Positions 45,143 through 54,054 of a stretch of 64,000 bases of DNA are shown one piece after another (position 1 is the stretch's first letter; each line of letters starts with the position of its first letter). The notes under the pieces were generated by a model, which saw only the letters and a program-made list of their open reading frames with translations, had not been told where the DNA came from and searched no databases. A program made the translations under genes and the position numbers. This DNA is from an uncultured Paracoccaceae bacterium. Lineage in GTDB: Bacteria; Pseudomonadota; Alphaproteobacteria; Rhodobacterales; Rhodobacteraceae. Location of the stretch: contig CANLEQ010000013.1 in NCBI GenBank assembly GCA_947489705.1, forward strand, positions 33,767 to 97,766. The letters are read 5' to 3'.

Positions 45143-47197
45143 TTGACCGGAAGCATCATCTTCGACCCCCTCGCGCCGATCGCCCTGCTGGCGGTACTGG
45201 CCGTCCTCGTCGGGGCGACCGTGATCCTGGCGCTCTGGCGCGGCCTCGCGGGATGGTGGCTGCGGGCGCTGGGGGGCCTCGCGCTCCTGGCGGCGCTGGC
45301 CAACCCGTCGCTGCAAAACGAGGACCGCGCGCCGCTTAGCGATATCGTCATTGCCGTCATCGACGAGAGCGCCTCGCAGGGCCTGTCGGACCGGCCGGCG
45401 CAAAGCGCGGCCGCGCTGGCGCGGATCGAGGCCGAGGTCGCCGCGCTCGACAATACCGAACTGCGCGTGGTGCGCATGGGCGACGGCAACGGCGACCGGG
45501 GCAGCCTTCTGATGACCGCGCTGGCCGATGCGATGGCCGAAGAGCCCGAGGCGCGGCTGGCGGGCGCGATCCTCGTCTCGGACGGGCGGCTCCACGACAT
45601 CGAGCGGGCGCCGGACCTTCCCGCGCCGCTGCACCTGTTGCTCACGGGGCGGGAGGACGACTGGGACCGGCGGCTCGCCATCCTCAACGCGCCGGCCTTC
45701 GCCATTCTGGGCGAGGAAGTCGCGCTGCGCCTCAGGATCGATAATCAGGGCGACGTGCCCGCCGAGGAGGAGGGACCCGTCGAGATCGACATCGCGATCG
45801 ACGGCGGGGCGCCCGCGAACTTCACCGTTCCGGTGGGCGAGGATCTGGAACTGCCGGTGACGCTGCCGCATGGCGGGCGCAACGTCATCCAGTTCAGCGT
45901 GCCGGCCGCCGAGGGCGAGCTCACGGACCGCAACAACGCGGCGGTCGTGCAGATCAACGGCGTGCGTGACCGCCTGCGCGTCCTGCTGGTGTCAGGCGAG
46001 CCGCATCCGGGAGAGCGCACGTGGCGCAACCTGCTGAAATCCGACAGCTCGGTCGATCTGGTGCATTTCACGATCCTGCGCCCGCCCGAGAAGCAGGACG
46101 GGGTGCCGGTGGACGAGTTGTCGCTCATCGCCTTTCCCACGCGGGAGCTCTTCCTCGACAAGATCGACGAGTTCGACCTGATCATCTTCGACCGCTACCA
46201 GCGGCGCGGAATCCTGCCGGCGATCTATCTCGACAACGTGCGCCAATACGTCGTCGACGGCGGCGCGGTGCTGATCGCGGCGGGTCCGGATTTCGCGACG
46301 GCCGCCTCGCTCTATCGCTCGCCTCTGGGCGAGGTGATGCCGGGCGCCCCGACGAGCCGCGTGATCGAGGCACCGTTCCTGCCCGAGCTGACCGAGCTGG
46401 GGGAGCGGCATCCCGTGACGCAGGGGCTGACCGGGGGCGGGGAGACGCCCGAATGGGGCCGCTGGCTGCGGCAGATCGAACTCGACGCCGTGCGCGGGCA
46501 GGTGGCCATGACCGGCGCGGAGGGGGGGCCGCTGCTCATCCTCGACCGCGTGGGCGAGGGCCGGGTGGCGCTTCTGGGATCGGATCACGCCTGGCTCTGG
46601 TCGCGGGGATTCGACGGGGGCGGGCCGCAGCTCGAATTGCTGCGCCGGCTGGCGCACTGGATGATGAAGGAGCCCGAGCTCGACGAGGAGGCGCTCGACG
46701 CGACCGCCGAAGGGCAGGAGATGACGATCACGCGCCGCACGCTGAGCGACGAGGTCGGCGATCTCGAGATCACCGGGCCCGACGGAGAGGTGACGGTCAT
46801 CCCAATGGAGCAGGTCGCGCCGGGACGGTTCCAGGCGACCTATACCGGCCCCGAGATCGGTCTCTACCGGCTGGCGGAGGGCAACGAGGAGACGGTCATC
46901 GCGCTCGGCCCGTCGGCGCCGCGGGAATTCGAGCAGACGGTGGCAAGCGGCGAGGAGCTGGAACCGGTGATCGAGGCCGGCCGAGGTGGCATCCGCGACA
47001 TCGCGGACGGCATTCCCGATTTGCGCGTGGTCCGCGAAGGGCGGGTCGCGGAGGGCCGCGGCTGGCTCGGCATCACGCCGCGCAACGCCTATCTCACGGC
47101 CGATGTGACCACGCGGGCGATCCTTCCGGCCTGGGCCTGGCTGTTGATCGCCGCGGCGCTGACGGTGGGGGCATGGCTTCGCGAGGGGCGGCGATAG
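45143..47197 (+). CDS. Large membrane protein with amidotransferase-like core (MoxR operon)
   Basis: 684 residues from a TTG at 45143 (GAAGGACAGG lies upstream). Two N-terminal helices (about 11-32 and 35-52) and one C-terminal helix (about 662-680) anchor it. Between them: a VWA-like segment (SDIVIAVIDESASQGLSDR, metal site D-E-S-A-S), a beta-rich domain, and a class I amidotransferase-like fold without a clear catalytic Cys (LLVSGEPHPGERTWRNLL, FDLIIFDRYQRRGILPAIYLDNVRQYV, LLGSDHAWLWSRGFD). Such proteins close MoxR-DUF58-DUF4159 operons in alphaproteobacteria. A role in envelope complex assembly is a guess. Confidence 0.8.
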   Translation: MTGSIIFDPLAPIALLAVLAVLVGATVILALWRGLAGWWLRALGGLALLAALANPSLQNEDRAPLSDIVIAVIDESASQGLSDRPAQSAAALARIEAEVAALDNTELRVVRMGDGNGDRGSLLMTALADAMAEEPEARLAGAILVSDGRLHDIERAPDLPAPLHLLLTGREDDWDRRLAILNAPAFAILGEEVALRLRIDNQGDVPAEEEGPVEIDIAIDGGAPANFTVPVGEDLELPVTLPHGGRNVIQFSVPAAEGELTDRNNAAVVQINGVRDRLRVLLVSGEPHPGERTWRNLLKSDSSVDLVHFTILRPPEKQDGVPVDELSLIAFPTRELFLDKIDEFDLIIFDRYQRRGILPAIYLDNVRQYVVDGGAVLIAAGPDFATAASLYRSPLGEVMPGAPTSRVIEAPFLPELTELGERHPVTQGLTGGGETPEWGRWLRQIELDAVRGQVAMTGAEGGPLLILDRVGEGRVALLGSDHAWLWSRGFDGGGPQLELLRRLAHWMMKEPELDEEALDATAEGQEMTITRRTLSDEVGDLEITGPDGEVTVIPMEQVAPGRFQATYTGPEIGLYRLAEGNEETVIALGPSAPREFEQTVASGEELEPVIEAGRGGIRDIADGIPDLRVVREGRVAEGRGWLGITPRNAYLTADVTTRAILPAWAWLLIAAALTVGAWLREGRR

Positions 47198-47239
47198 GGC
47201 GGGCCTGCGCGTCCGGACCGATCGCCGCGTCGGCGATCG

Positions 47240-47587
47240 CTAGGGCAGGACGAGGCGAAAGCTCTTGTCGCTCCAGCCGTCGGGCGTGGTGCGCGACCGG
47301 ATCTCGACCGCGTCGACGCCCTCGGGGATCGCGATGCCGGTCTGCGAGCGGGTGAAAGGCTGTTCCGTCACGTGCGGATGCGTGAGGGCGCGGGTCGCCA
47401 GAACCTTTCCGTCGGGCAGCTCGACCCGCCAGGCGTCGGCGTAATCCTCCCAGCCGGTATCGGCATGGCGCAGCGTGACGGAAATCGTCCAGCCGCCATG
47501 TTCGTCCTTGGCGAAGGCATCCTCGACCACGGCAGGATCGGCGCCTGCGGGCCAGGCGAAGAGGAGGGCGGCGACGAGATATTTCAT
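47240..47587 (-). CDS. Small exported hypothetical protein
   Basis: 115 residues; a short Sec signal (MKYLVAALLFAWPAGAD, cleavage after A-G-A) and a mature ~98-residue beta-rich domain (GGWTISVTLRHADTGWEDYADAWRVELPDG). The conserved-looking blocks LRHADTGWEDYADAW and TPDGWSDKSFRLVLP suggest a real family, which I cannot name. It is the last of two minus-strand genes (34 bases after DUF599) and converges with the MoxR operon. Confidence 0.7.
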   Translation of the reverse strand: MKYLVAALLFAWPAGADPAVVEDAFAKDEHGGWTISVTLRHADTGWEDYADAWRVELPDGKVLATRALTHPHVTEQPFTRSQTGIAIPEGVDAVEIRSRTTPDGWSDKSFRLVLP

Positions 47588-47620
47588 GTGGCGTCTCCTA
47601 GCATGCAGGTGGCGGCGATG

Positions 47621-48325
47621 TCAGTTCCTGCCGATCAGAATATCGCGAGGGCGCGACATGAATTCGCGCGACCAGACGATCCAGGTCGCGATCGCGGCGC
47701 CCGCGATCAGCGCCAGGGGCCCCGCGAGCCAGGCGAGTGCCGCGAGCGCGAAATACATCGCGCGGAGCCCGCGGTTGAAGTTCACCGCGGCGCGGATGTT
47801 GAGCTCGGCCGCCTGCGCCGCGCGCGGCCGCGCCGCCGGGTCCGCCGCGTCGTTGGGCACCGCCGCCATCACCACCATGGAATATCCGAAGAGGCGGTTC
47901 GACCAGACGAATTTCAGGAACGCGGCGAGCAGGAAGAACGTCACCGGCAGCAGCTTCACCTGCCACAGGATCGCGGGCACGTCATGTTCGCCCAGCCCCT
48001 CGGCCACGCCGCGCAGGCTTTCGGCATTGCCGATCAGGGCGAGCGCCCCGCCGATCGCGATGACGCAGGTCGAGGCGAAGAACGACGTGCTCTGCCGCAG
48101 CGACGCCAGCGCCTGCGCGTCGAAGATGCGCGGATCGCGCTCGACCATCCGGTTCATCCAGTCGCGCCGGAACTGCATCATCAGGACCGTCACCGAGGGG
48201 CGCCGCGCGCCGGGACGCTCGATCCGCGCGCCGACGAGCCACCATGCCGCGACGGTCAGCACGAGCCCCGCGTAATCCCAGGGGCCGAGCAGGATCAGGA
48301 GGCTGGACGGGAGGAGATGTGCCAT
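47621..48325 (-). CDS. DUF599 family membrane protein
   Basis: 234 residues with four or five membrane segments (about 15-30, 70-90, 118-140, 195-220). Family blocks include RRDWMNRMVERDPRIFDAQALASLRQST and the R-A-A-V-N-F-N-R-G-L-R-A-M-Y-F motif around residue 180. DUF599 has no assigned function. The ATG at 48325 lies 112 bases from the divergent glcD start, so the two promoters share this short region. Confidence 0.85.
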   Translation of the reverse strand: MAHLLPSSLLILLGPWDYAGLVLTVAAWWLVGARIERPGARRPSVTVLMMQFRRDWMNRMVERDPRIFDAQALASLRQSTSFFASTCVIAIGGALALIGNAESLRGVAEGLGEHDVPAILWQVKLLPVTFFLLAAFLKFVWSNRLFGYSMVVMAAVPNDAADPAARPRAAQAAELNIRAAVNFNRGLRAMYFALAALAWLAGPLALIAGAAIATWIVWSREFMSRPRDILIGRN

Positions 48326-48436
48326 GTACCCCGATATCTCGCACCGTCCGGGGGGCCTCGCAAGTCCGCCTGCGCGGGCGCGTCCACTTGAACCCCCGCC
48401 ATGTCCGGTCCACATACGAAAGAGGAGGACATCGCC

Positions 48437-49876
48437 ATGGATATGCCCGTACCCAACGCCGCCATCATGTCGCGCAAGGTCGAGGTGGTGCGCCGCCTCA
48501 GCGAGGCGCTGCCCGACAATACCGTGATCCACGAGCCCAACGAGACGCGCGCCTACGAATGCGATGCGCTCACGGCATATAAATGCGCGCCCCTCGCGGT
48601 GGTCCTGCCGTCCTCGACCGAAGAGGTCGCGACGATTCTCCGGATCTGCCACGAAGAGGGCGTGCCGGTCGTGCCGCGCGGCTCGGGCACCTCTCTGGCG
48701 GGCGGCGCATTGCCGACCGCCGACAGCGTGATCCTCGGCGTCGCGCGTCTCAACGAGGTGATCGAGACGAATTACGACGACCGGTATATCCGCGTGCAGA
48801 GCGGCCGCACCAATCTCAGCGTCACGGGCGCGGTCGAGGAGGACGGCTTCTTCTACGCCCCCGACCCGTCGAGCCAGCTTGCCTGTGCCATCGCCGGCAA
48901 CATCGCGATGAATTCCGGCGGAGCGCATTGCCTGAAATACGGCGTGACGACCAACAACCTGCTGGGCGTCACGATGGTGATGATGGACGGCACCGTGACG
49001 GAGATCGGCGGCGCGCATCTCGACGCGGCGGGCTACGACCTTCTCGGTCTCATCTGCGGCTCCGAGGGGCAGTTGGGCGTCGTGACCGAGGCCACGCTGA
49101 GGATCCTGCCGAAGCCCGAAGGGGCGCGGCCCGTGCTGATCGGGTTTTCGTCGAACGAGGTGGCGGGCGCCTGCGTCAGCGACATCATCAAGGCCGGCGT
49201 CCTGCCGGTCGCGATCGAGTTCATGGACCGGCCCTGTATCCGGGCGACCGAAGCCTTCGCGGGCGCGGGCTATCCCGATTGCGAGGCGCTGCTGATCGTC
49301 GAGGTCGAGGGATCGGACGCCGAGATCGACGAGCAGCTTGGCAAGATCAAGAAGATCGCCGAAAGCCACGACCCGGTCGAGCTGCGCGAAAGCGGCTCGC
49401 CCGAGGAATCGGCGCGGATCTGGCTGGGGCGCAAATCGGCCTTCGGGGCGATGGGGCAGATCAACGACTATATCTGTCTCGACGGGACGATCCCGGTCAA
49501 CGAATTGCCCAAGGTTCTGGGCGGTATCCGTGACCTGTCGCAGCGATACGGGCTCGAGGTCGCGAATGTGTTCCATGCGGGCGACGGCAACATGCATCCG
49601 CTGATCCTTTTCGATGCCAACAAGGAGGGCGACCTCGACAAGGCCGAGGAGATGGGAGCGGACATCCTGCGCCTCTGTGTCGAGGTGGGGGGCTGCCTCA
49701 CCGGTGAGCATGGCGTGGGCGTGGAGAAGCGCGATCTGATGACCGCGCAGTTCACGCCCGACGACATCGAGGCGCAGCTCGGGATCAAGGACGTGTTCGA
49801 CCCCGCATGGCTCCTGAATCCCGCGAAGGTATTCCCGCTCGCCTCGACCGAAACGCGACGCATCGCGGCCGAATAG
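48437..49876 (+). CDS. glcD: Glycolate oxidase subunit GlcD (FAD-binding)
   Basis: 479 residues; oxidises glycolate to glyoxylate. The FAD PCMH domain (about 50-230) has VVPRGSGTSLAGGALP and PDPSSQLACAIAGNIAMNSGG. The C-terminal domain has VFHAGDGNMHPLILFD and GGCLTGEHGVGVEKRD with family His residues. The ATG at 48437 is preceded by AGAGGAGGA. glcE and glcF follow in order, forming the three-subunit membrane-associated enzyme used with photorespiratory or algal glycolate, a common substrate for marine Rhodobacterales. No glcC regulator is adjacent. Confidence 0.95.
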   Translation: MDMPVPNAAIMSRKVEVVRRLSEALPDNTVIHEPNETRAYECDALTAYKCAPLAVVLPSSTEEVATILRICHEEGVPVVPRGSGTSLAGGALPTADSVILGVARLNEVIETNYDDRYIRVQSGRTNLSVTGAVEEDGFFYAPDPSSQLACAIAGNIAMNSGGAHCLKYGVTTNNLLGVTMVMMDGTVTEIGGAHLDAAGYDLLGLICGSEGQLGVVTEATLRILPKPEGARPVLIGFSSNEVAGACVSDIIKAGVLPVAIEFMDRPCIRATEAFAGAGYPDCEALLIVEVEGSDAEIDEQLGKIKKIAESHDPVELRESGSPEESARIWLGRKSAFGAMGQINDYICLDGTIPVNELPKVLGGIRDLSQRYGLEVANVFHAGDGNMHPLILFDANKEGDLDKAEEMGADILRLCVEVGGCLTGEHGVGVEKRDLMTAQFTPDDIEAQLGIKDVFDPAWLLNPAKVFPLASTETRRIAAE

Positions 49877-49912
49877 CGTCGCGAACGGATTCCAGGCGGC
49901 AGGAGAGAGCGC

Positions 49913-51067
49913 ATGGCGCAGATCGAACCATCGAACGAAACCGAGCTCGGCGAGGCGGTACAGGCTGCCGACGGGCCGCTCAGGATCACGGGCGGCGGCA
50001 CGCGGTCCTTCGTGCCCGTCGACGGACGCACACTTTCGACCCGCGGCCTGACCGGCATCACCCTCTACGAGCCCGGTGCGCTGACGATCGTGGCGCGCGC
50101 GGGCACGCCCTTGTCCGAAATCAAGGACACGCTCTCCGCCGAGAATCAGCGTCTGCCGTTCGAGCCGATGGATCACCGCGCCATTCTGGGCACCGAGGGC
50201 GAGCCCACGATCGGCGGCGCGGTGGCCGTCAATGCCAGCGGGCCGCGGCGGATCGTGGCCGGCGCCTGCCGCGACTGCCTCATCGGCGTGCGGTTCGTCG
50301 ACGGGACGGGCAAGCTCATCCGCAATGGCGGCCGGGTGATGAAGAACGTCACGGGTTACGATCTGGTCAAGCTGATGGCGGGCAGTCACGGCACGCTCGG
50401 GGTGCTGAGCGAGGTGAGCTTCAAGGTCCTGCCTGGCACCGCGGCGAGCGCCACGCTGACGCTGCACGGCCTGTCCCCGCGCCAGGCCACGGAGGCGATG
50501 GCGCGCGCGATGGGCTCTCCCTTCGAGATCTCCGCCGCGGCCCACCTGCCGGGCGACAGCCCCGCGACGCATCTCAGGCTCGAAGGATTCGAGGCCTCGG
50601 TCGCCTACCGGACGGAACGGCTCACGGCGCATCTCGCCGCCTATGGCGACGTTTCGGTCGAGACCGATCCCGGCCGTGTCGCCGATCTCTGGCGCGACAT
50701 CCGCGATGCACGGATGTTCGCGGGGCGGAGCGAGGATCTCTGGCGGATCTCGGTCAAGCCCTCCGACGGGCCGCGCGTGGCCGAGGCCCTCGACGGTGCG
50801 TCCCTGCTCATGGACTGGGCGGGCGGGCTCGTCTGGGCCGGCGTCGAGGCCGGTACCGATCTGCGCGGGCGTCTCTCTGGCATCAAAGGCCATGCCACGC
50901 TCCTCCGGGCGGGACACGACACCCGCGCGCGGCTGGGCACGTTCCACCCCGAAGCTCCGCCGCTGGCGGCCATCGCCCGGGGATTGCGCGAGAGGTTCGA
51001 TCCGCGCGGCATCCTCAATCCCGGCCTGATGGGCCCCGCCACGGCACCCGAACCCGAGAAAGCATGA
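49913..51067 (+). CDS. glcE: Glycolate oxidase subunit GlcE
   Basis: A 384-residue FAD-binding subunit. PCMH blocks are PLRITGGGTRSFVP (about residues 22-36), EPTIGGAVAVNASGPRRI and VMKNVTGYDLVKLMAGSHGTLG. The C-terminal GIKGHATLLRA and FDPRGILNPGLMG are the usual GlcE close. It starts 36 bases after glcD with AGGAGAG upstream, and its stop lies one base before the glcF start. It is shorter than GlcD and cannot act alone. Confidence 0.95.
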   Translation: MAQIEPSNETELGEAVQAADGPLRITGGGTRSFVPVDGRTLSTRGLTGITLYEPGALTIVARAGTPLSEIKDTLSAENQRLPFEPMDHRAILGTEGEPTIGGAVAVNASGPRRIVAGACRDCLIGVRFVDGTGKLIRNGGRVMKNVTGYDLVKLMAGSHGTLGVLSEVSFKVLPGTAASATLTLHGLSPRQATEAMARAMGSPFEISAAAHLPGDSPATHLRLEGFEASVAYRTERLTAHLAAYGDVSVETDPGRVADLWRDIRDARMFAGRSEDLWRISVKPSDGPRVAEALDGASLLMDWAGGLVWAGVEAGTDLRGRLSGIKGHATLLRAGHDTRARLGTFHPEAPPLAAIARGLRERFDPRGILNPGLMGPATAPEPEKA

Positions 51068-51068
51068 C

Positions 51069-52448
51069 ATGCAGACCCATTTCACGCCCGAACAGCTTGC
51101 CGACCCGGCCACCGCGCGCAGCAACGAGATCCTGCGGGCCTGCGTCCATTGCGGGTTCTGCACCGCGACCTGCCCGACTTATCAGGTGCTGGGCGACGAG
51201 TTGGACAGCCCGCGCGGGCGCATCTACCTCATCAAGGACATGCTGGAGAACGACCGGCCGGCCGACGAGAAGACGGTGACTCATATCGACCGGTGCCTGT
51301 CCTGTCTCGCCTGCATGACGACCTGTCCGTCGGGCGTGCATTACATGCACCTCGTCGACCACGCGCGGGCGCATATCGAGGCGACCTACAAGCGGCCGTG
51401 GCGCGACCGTGCGATCCGCTGGATCCTGGCGCGCACGCTGCCCTATCCGGGGCGGTTCCGGCTGGCACTGATGGGCGCCCGGATCGGCCGGCCCTTCGCG
51501 CGGCTGATGCCGGACGTGCGGCTGCGTGCGATGCTCGAGATGGCGCCGAAAAGCCTGCCGGCGAAAAGCCGCAACGACGATCCGCAGACCTTTCCGGCCG
51601 AGGGCGAGCGCAAGATGCGCGTGGCGCTCTTGACCGGCTGCGCGCAGAAGGCGCTCGATACCGACATCAACGACGCGACGATCCGCGTCCTGACGCGGCT
51701 TGGCGCCGAGGTCGTGGTCGCGAAGGACATGGGATGCTGCGGCGCGCTGGTTCACCACATGGGCAAGGAAGACGAGAGCCACGCGGCGGCCAAGCGCAAC
51801 ATCCGTGCCTGGATGGGGGTCAGGGGCGATGGCGGGCTCGACGCCGTGGTGGTGAACACGTCCGGCTGCGGCACGACGGTCAAGGATTACGGCCACATGC
51901 TGCGCAACGATCCGATGGCCGAGGACGCCGCCGAGATCAGCGCCAAGGCCAAGGATATCAGCGAGGTGCTGATGGACCTCGTGCCGGGCGACGCGCCTGA
52001 GGGGCTGAACCAGGCGCGCGAGGACATCGCCGGCACCGATGCCGCGCACGAGCCGCATCCGGGCCACGGCCCGATCCGGGTCGCCTATCACGCGGCCTGT
52101 TCGTTGCAGCACGGCCAGCAGATCAAGACGCATCCGAAGACGCTTCTCAAGCGGGTCGGTTACGAGGTGGTGGAGCCCGCCGACAGTCACCTGTGCTGCG
52201 GCTCCGCGGGCACCTACAACCTCATGCAGCCCGAGATCTCGGCGGATCTCAAGGCCCGCAAGGTGCGCACGCTCGAGGCGAAATCACCGCAGATCATCGC
52301 GGCCGGCAATATCGGCTGCATGGTCCAGATCGCCGGCGGCACGCAGATTCCGGTGGTGCATACGGTCGAGTTGATCGACTGGGCGACCGGCGGGCCGCGC
52401 CCGGCGAAGCTCGGTCAGGCGGCAATGCCGGCCATGGAAGACGCCTGA
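51069..52448 (+). CDS. glcF: Glycolate oxidase iron-sulfur subunit GlcF
   Basis: 459 residues; passes electrons from the flavin subunits to the membrane quinone pool. Two [4Fe-4S] ferredoxin motifs are near the N-terminus: CVHCGFCTATCPTYQ (about residue 20) and CLSCLACMTTCPSG (about 70). Two CCG domains follow, with DMGCCGALVHHMG (about 220) and HLCCGSAGTYNLM (about 375). Full length. It closes the glcDEF operon; the small heat shock gene begins over 200 bases later. Confidence 0.95.
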   Translation: MQTHFTPEQLADPATARSNEILRACVHCGFCTATCPTYQVLGDELDSPRGRIYLIKDMLENDRPADEKTVTHIDRCLSCLACMTTCPSGVHYMHLVDHARAHIEATYKRPWRDRAIRWILARTLPYPGRFRLALMGARIGRPFARLMPDVRLRAMLEMAPKSLPAKSRNDDPQTFPAEGERKMRVALLTGCAQKALDTDINDATIRVLTRLGAEVVVAKDMGCCGALVHHMGKEDESHAAAKRNIRAWMGVRGDGGLDAVVVNTSGCGTTVKDYGHMLRNDPMAEDAAEISAKAKDISEVLMDLVPGDAPEGLNQAREDIAGTDAAHEPHPGHGPIRVAYHAACSLQHGQQIKTHPKTLLKRVGYEVVEPADSHLCCGSAGTYNLMQPEISADLKARKVRTLEAKSPQIIAAGNIGCMVQIAGGTQIPVVHTVELIDWATGGPRPAKLGQAAMPAMEDA

Positions 52449-52533
52449 GCCCCGTTCGCGCCGCCGCGCGGGCGAGGGGGGGTACGGTCGGCCCGCAGGG
52501 GCAAAATTCCGGCAAAAATTTTGGTCCGGAAAT

Positions 52534-52562
52534 CTTGAACGCGGGGCCGGATCTTCCCACCT
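52534..52562 (+). promoter_or_regulatory. Heat-shock (RpoH-type) promoter of hsp20
   Basis: CTTGAAC (52534-52540) and CCCACCT (52556-52562) are separated by 15 bases, close to the alphaproteobacterial RpoH pattern of CTTGAA and a C-rich -10. It is placed so that transcription would begin near 52569, giving a leader of about 95 bases before hsp20. Read by eye; an RpoD promoter overlapping it cannot be excluded. Confidence 0.55.
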
Positions 52563-52575
52563 GAGCGATACCGGA

Positions 52576-52658
52576 TGCCGCAACAGGGTCCGGCAAAGCC
52601 CGAGCTGCCCGTCCCTGAATGGGAGGGCACGCAACCGTTATCGCTTATGAAAAGGATG
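52576..52658 (+). promoter_or_regulatory. ROSE-like RNA thermometer in the hsp20 leader
   Basis: Three consecutive hairpins fit the leader: TGCCG/CGGCA (52576-52595); TGCCC-G-TCCC/GGGA-GGGCA (52606-52629); and a last one in which TATCGCTT (52639-52646) pairs with AAGGATG (52652-52658), masking the ribosome site. That hairpin contains T-C-G-C-T opposite A-A-G-G-A with an unpaired G, the known U-Y-G-C-U signature of ROSE elements, which melt on heating to allow translation. The loop is five bases and the start codon is seven bases downstream. Confidence 0.65.
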
Positions 52659-52664
52659 ACCTCC

Positions 52665-53129
52665 ATGCGTAGTTTCGATCTTGCCCCGCTTTATCGCGCC
52701 ACCGTCGGTTTCGACCAGATGGCCGACCTCATGGACCGCGTGATGTCCGATACCAGCGGCGCGCAGACCTATCCCCCCTACAACATCGAGAAGACCGCCG
52801 ACGACGCCTGGCAGATCCAGATCGCCGTGGCAGGCTTCACCGACGAGGAGCTTTCCGTCGAACAGCGCGAGAGCGCCCTCATCGTCACCGCCAGAAAGGC
52901 CGAGGAGGACGAACGCCGGACCTTCCTGCACCGCGGTATCGCCACCCGTGCCTTCGAGCGCCGGTTCGCGCTCGCCGACCATGTCCGCGTGACCGAGGCC
53001 ACGCACGTGAACGGCATGCTCAACATCTCGCTGGTGCGCGAGGTGCCCGAGGCGCTCAAACCGCGGCGCATCGAGATCGGCGGTGGCCGGACAGTCGAGG
53101 CGCGCCGGGTCGAGGCCGAGGACGCATAA
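52665..53129 (+). CDS. Small heat shock protein, Hsp20/IbpA family
   Basis: A 154-residue chaperone that holds unfolding proteins. The N-terminus MRSFDLAPLYRATVGFDQM is typical of IbpA-like proteins in this order. The alpha-crystallin domain covers about residues 35-130 (YPPYNIEKTADDAWQIQIAVAGF, LHRGIATRAFERRFALADHVRV, NGMLNISLVREVPEALKPRRI ending in the family I-x-I-like motif). The ATG at 52665 is preferred to those at 52656 or earlier, since AAGGA lies eight bases before it and family members begin here. A heat-shock promoter and a ROSE-like leader precede it and a terminator follows. Confidence 0.92.
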   Translation: MRSFDLAPLYRATVGFDQMADLMDRVMSDTSGAQTYPPYNIEKTADDAWQIQIAVAGFTDEELSVEQRESALIVTARKAEEDERRTFLHRGIATRAFERRFALADHVRVTEATHVNGMLNISLVREVPEALKPRRIEIGGGRTVEARRVEAEDA

Positions 53130-53152
53130 GCGCGTCAGGTCCGACGTTGCCG

Positions 53153-53180
53153 GGGCCGCACCGACGGGTGCGGCCCTTTT
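53153..53180 (+). terminator. Rho-independent terminator of hsp20
   Basis: GGGCCGCACC (53153-53162) and GGTGCGGCCC (53167-53176) form ten base pairs with a GACG loop, followed by TTTT. It begins 24 bases after the hsp20 stop and is the strongest intrinsic terminator in the window. Confidence 0.9.
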
Positions 53181-53237
53181 CGTGTGGAATACCGTTGGAA
53201 TTTCGGCAGGGTAGGCGCAACAAGGAGCGACGCGCCG

Positions 53238-54026
53238 ATGATCAATGACGATGCCTACAACAATCGCGACCACATTCCGGATGCGGAAAGCTATCCGCCC
53301 CGGTGGCGGGAGGAGGCGTCGGCCTTTCGTCTCGCCCTCGGCAAGAGGGCGCTGCTCAACTGGGCCTATGGCGACGACATGCGCCAGATCTTCGACCTGT
53401 TCCTGCCCGAGGACGAGCCCAGGGGATTGATGGTCTTCGTCCACGGGGGCTATTGGCGGGCTTTCGCGCCCGAGGACTGGTCCGCCTTCGCCAAGGGCGG
53501 GCTCGATGCGGGCTGGGCCGTCGCGATGCCGGGCTATACGCTCGCGCCGGCCGCGCGGATCTCGCGGATCACGCGGGAGATCGTCCAGGCCCTGACCATC
53601 ATCTCCGAAGCGGTGCCGGGACCCCTGCGCCTCGCGGGGCATTCGGCGGGCGGGCACCTGGTGGCGCGGATGCTCTGCGCCGATGCGATGCTTCCCGCCG
53701 CGGTCGCCGACCGGATCGCGTCCTGCGTGCCGATCTCGCCGCTGGGCGATCTGCGGCCGCTGCTCGAGACGACGCTCAACGACGATCTGCGCCTCACCCC
53801 GCGCGAAGCCCTGGGCGAAAGTCCCACGCTGCTCGGGCCCGCGCTGGACGTGCCCGTCAGGGTGTGGGTCGGCGGGGCCGAACGGCCGGCCTTCCTCGAT
53901 CAGGCGCGGGCGCTCTCGGCGGCATGGGGCGTGCCCTGCGACGTCGCGCCGGATCGCCACCATTTCGACGTGATCGACGATTTGAAGGACAAGGACAGCG
54001 CGCTGATGCAGGCGATCCTCGGCTGA
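53238..54026 (+). CDS. Alpha/beta hydrolase, kynurenine formamidase-like
   Basis: 262 residues. The oxyanion motif is VFVHGGYWRAF (about residue 67), the nucleophile elbow LAGHSAGGHLVARM (about 135), and the catalytic His is in RHHFDVIDDL near the C-terminus. HGGYW plus GHSAGGH is the pattern of esterases and arylformamidase-like enzymes of the tryptophan-kynurenine route, but the substrate is unproven. The ATG at 53238 has AAGGAG ten bases upstream; a longer reading upstream crosses the hsp20 terminator. It converges with the trypsin-like gene. Confidence 0.85.
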   Translation: MINDDAYNNRDHIPDAESYPPRWREEASAFRLALGKRALLNWAYGDDMRQIFDLFLPEDEPRGLMVFVHGGYWRAFAPEDWSAFAKGGLDAGWAVAMPGYTLAPAARISRITREIVQALTIISEAVPGPLRLAGHSAGGHLVARMLCADAMLPAAVADRIASCVPISPLGDLRPLLETTLNDDLRLTPREALGESPTLLGPALDVPVRVWVGGAERPAFLDQARALSAAWGVPCDVAPDRHHFDVIDDLKDKDSALMQAILG

Positions 54027-54054
54027 GAACGCCTTCGACCGCCCCCGAGGCGGC

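Noticed and set aside
42866..45871. A 1001-codon minus-strand open frame
   Set aside because: Antisense to the DUF4159 gene and the next gene, with shadow-type composition and no domain.
47621..51163. A 1180-codon minus-strand open frame
   Set aside because: Only its last 234 codons (DUF599) are real; the rest is antisense to glcD and glcE.
52564..52648. Long-range stem AGCGATACCGG with CCGTTATCGCT closing the whole hsp20 leader
   Set aside because: The 5' arm lies at or before the likely transcription start and would compete with the better ROSE-type hairpin.
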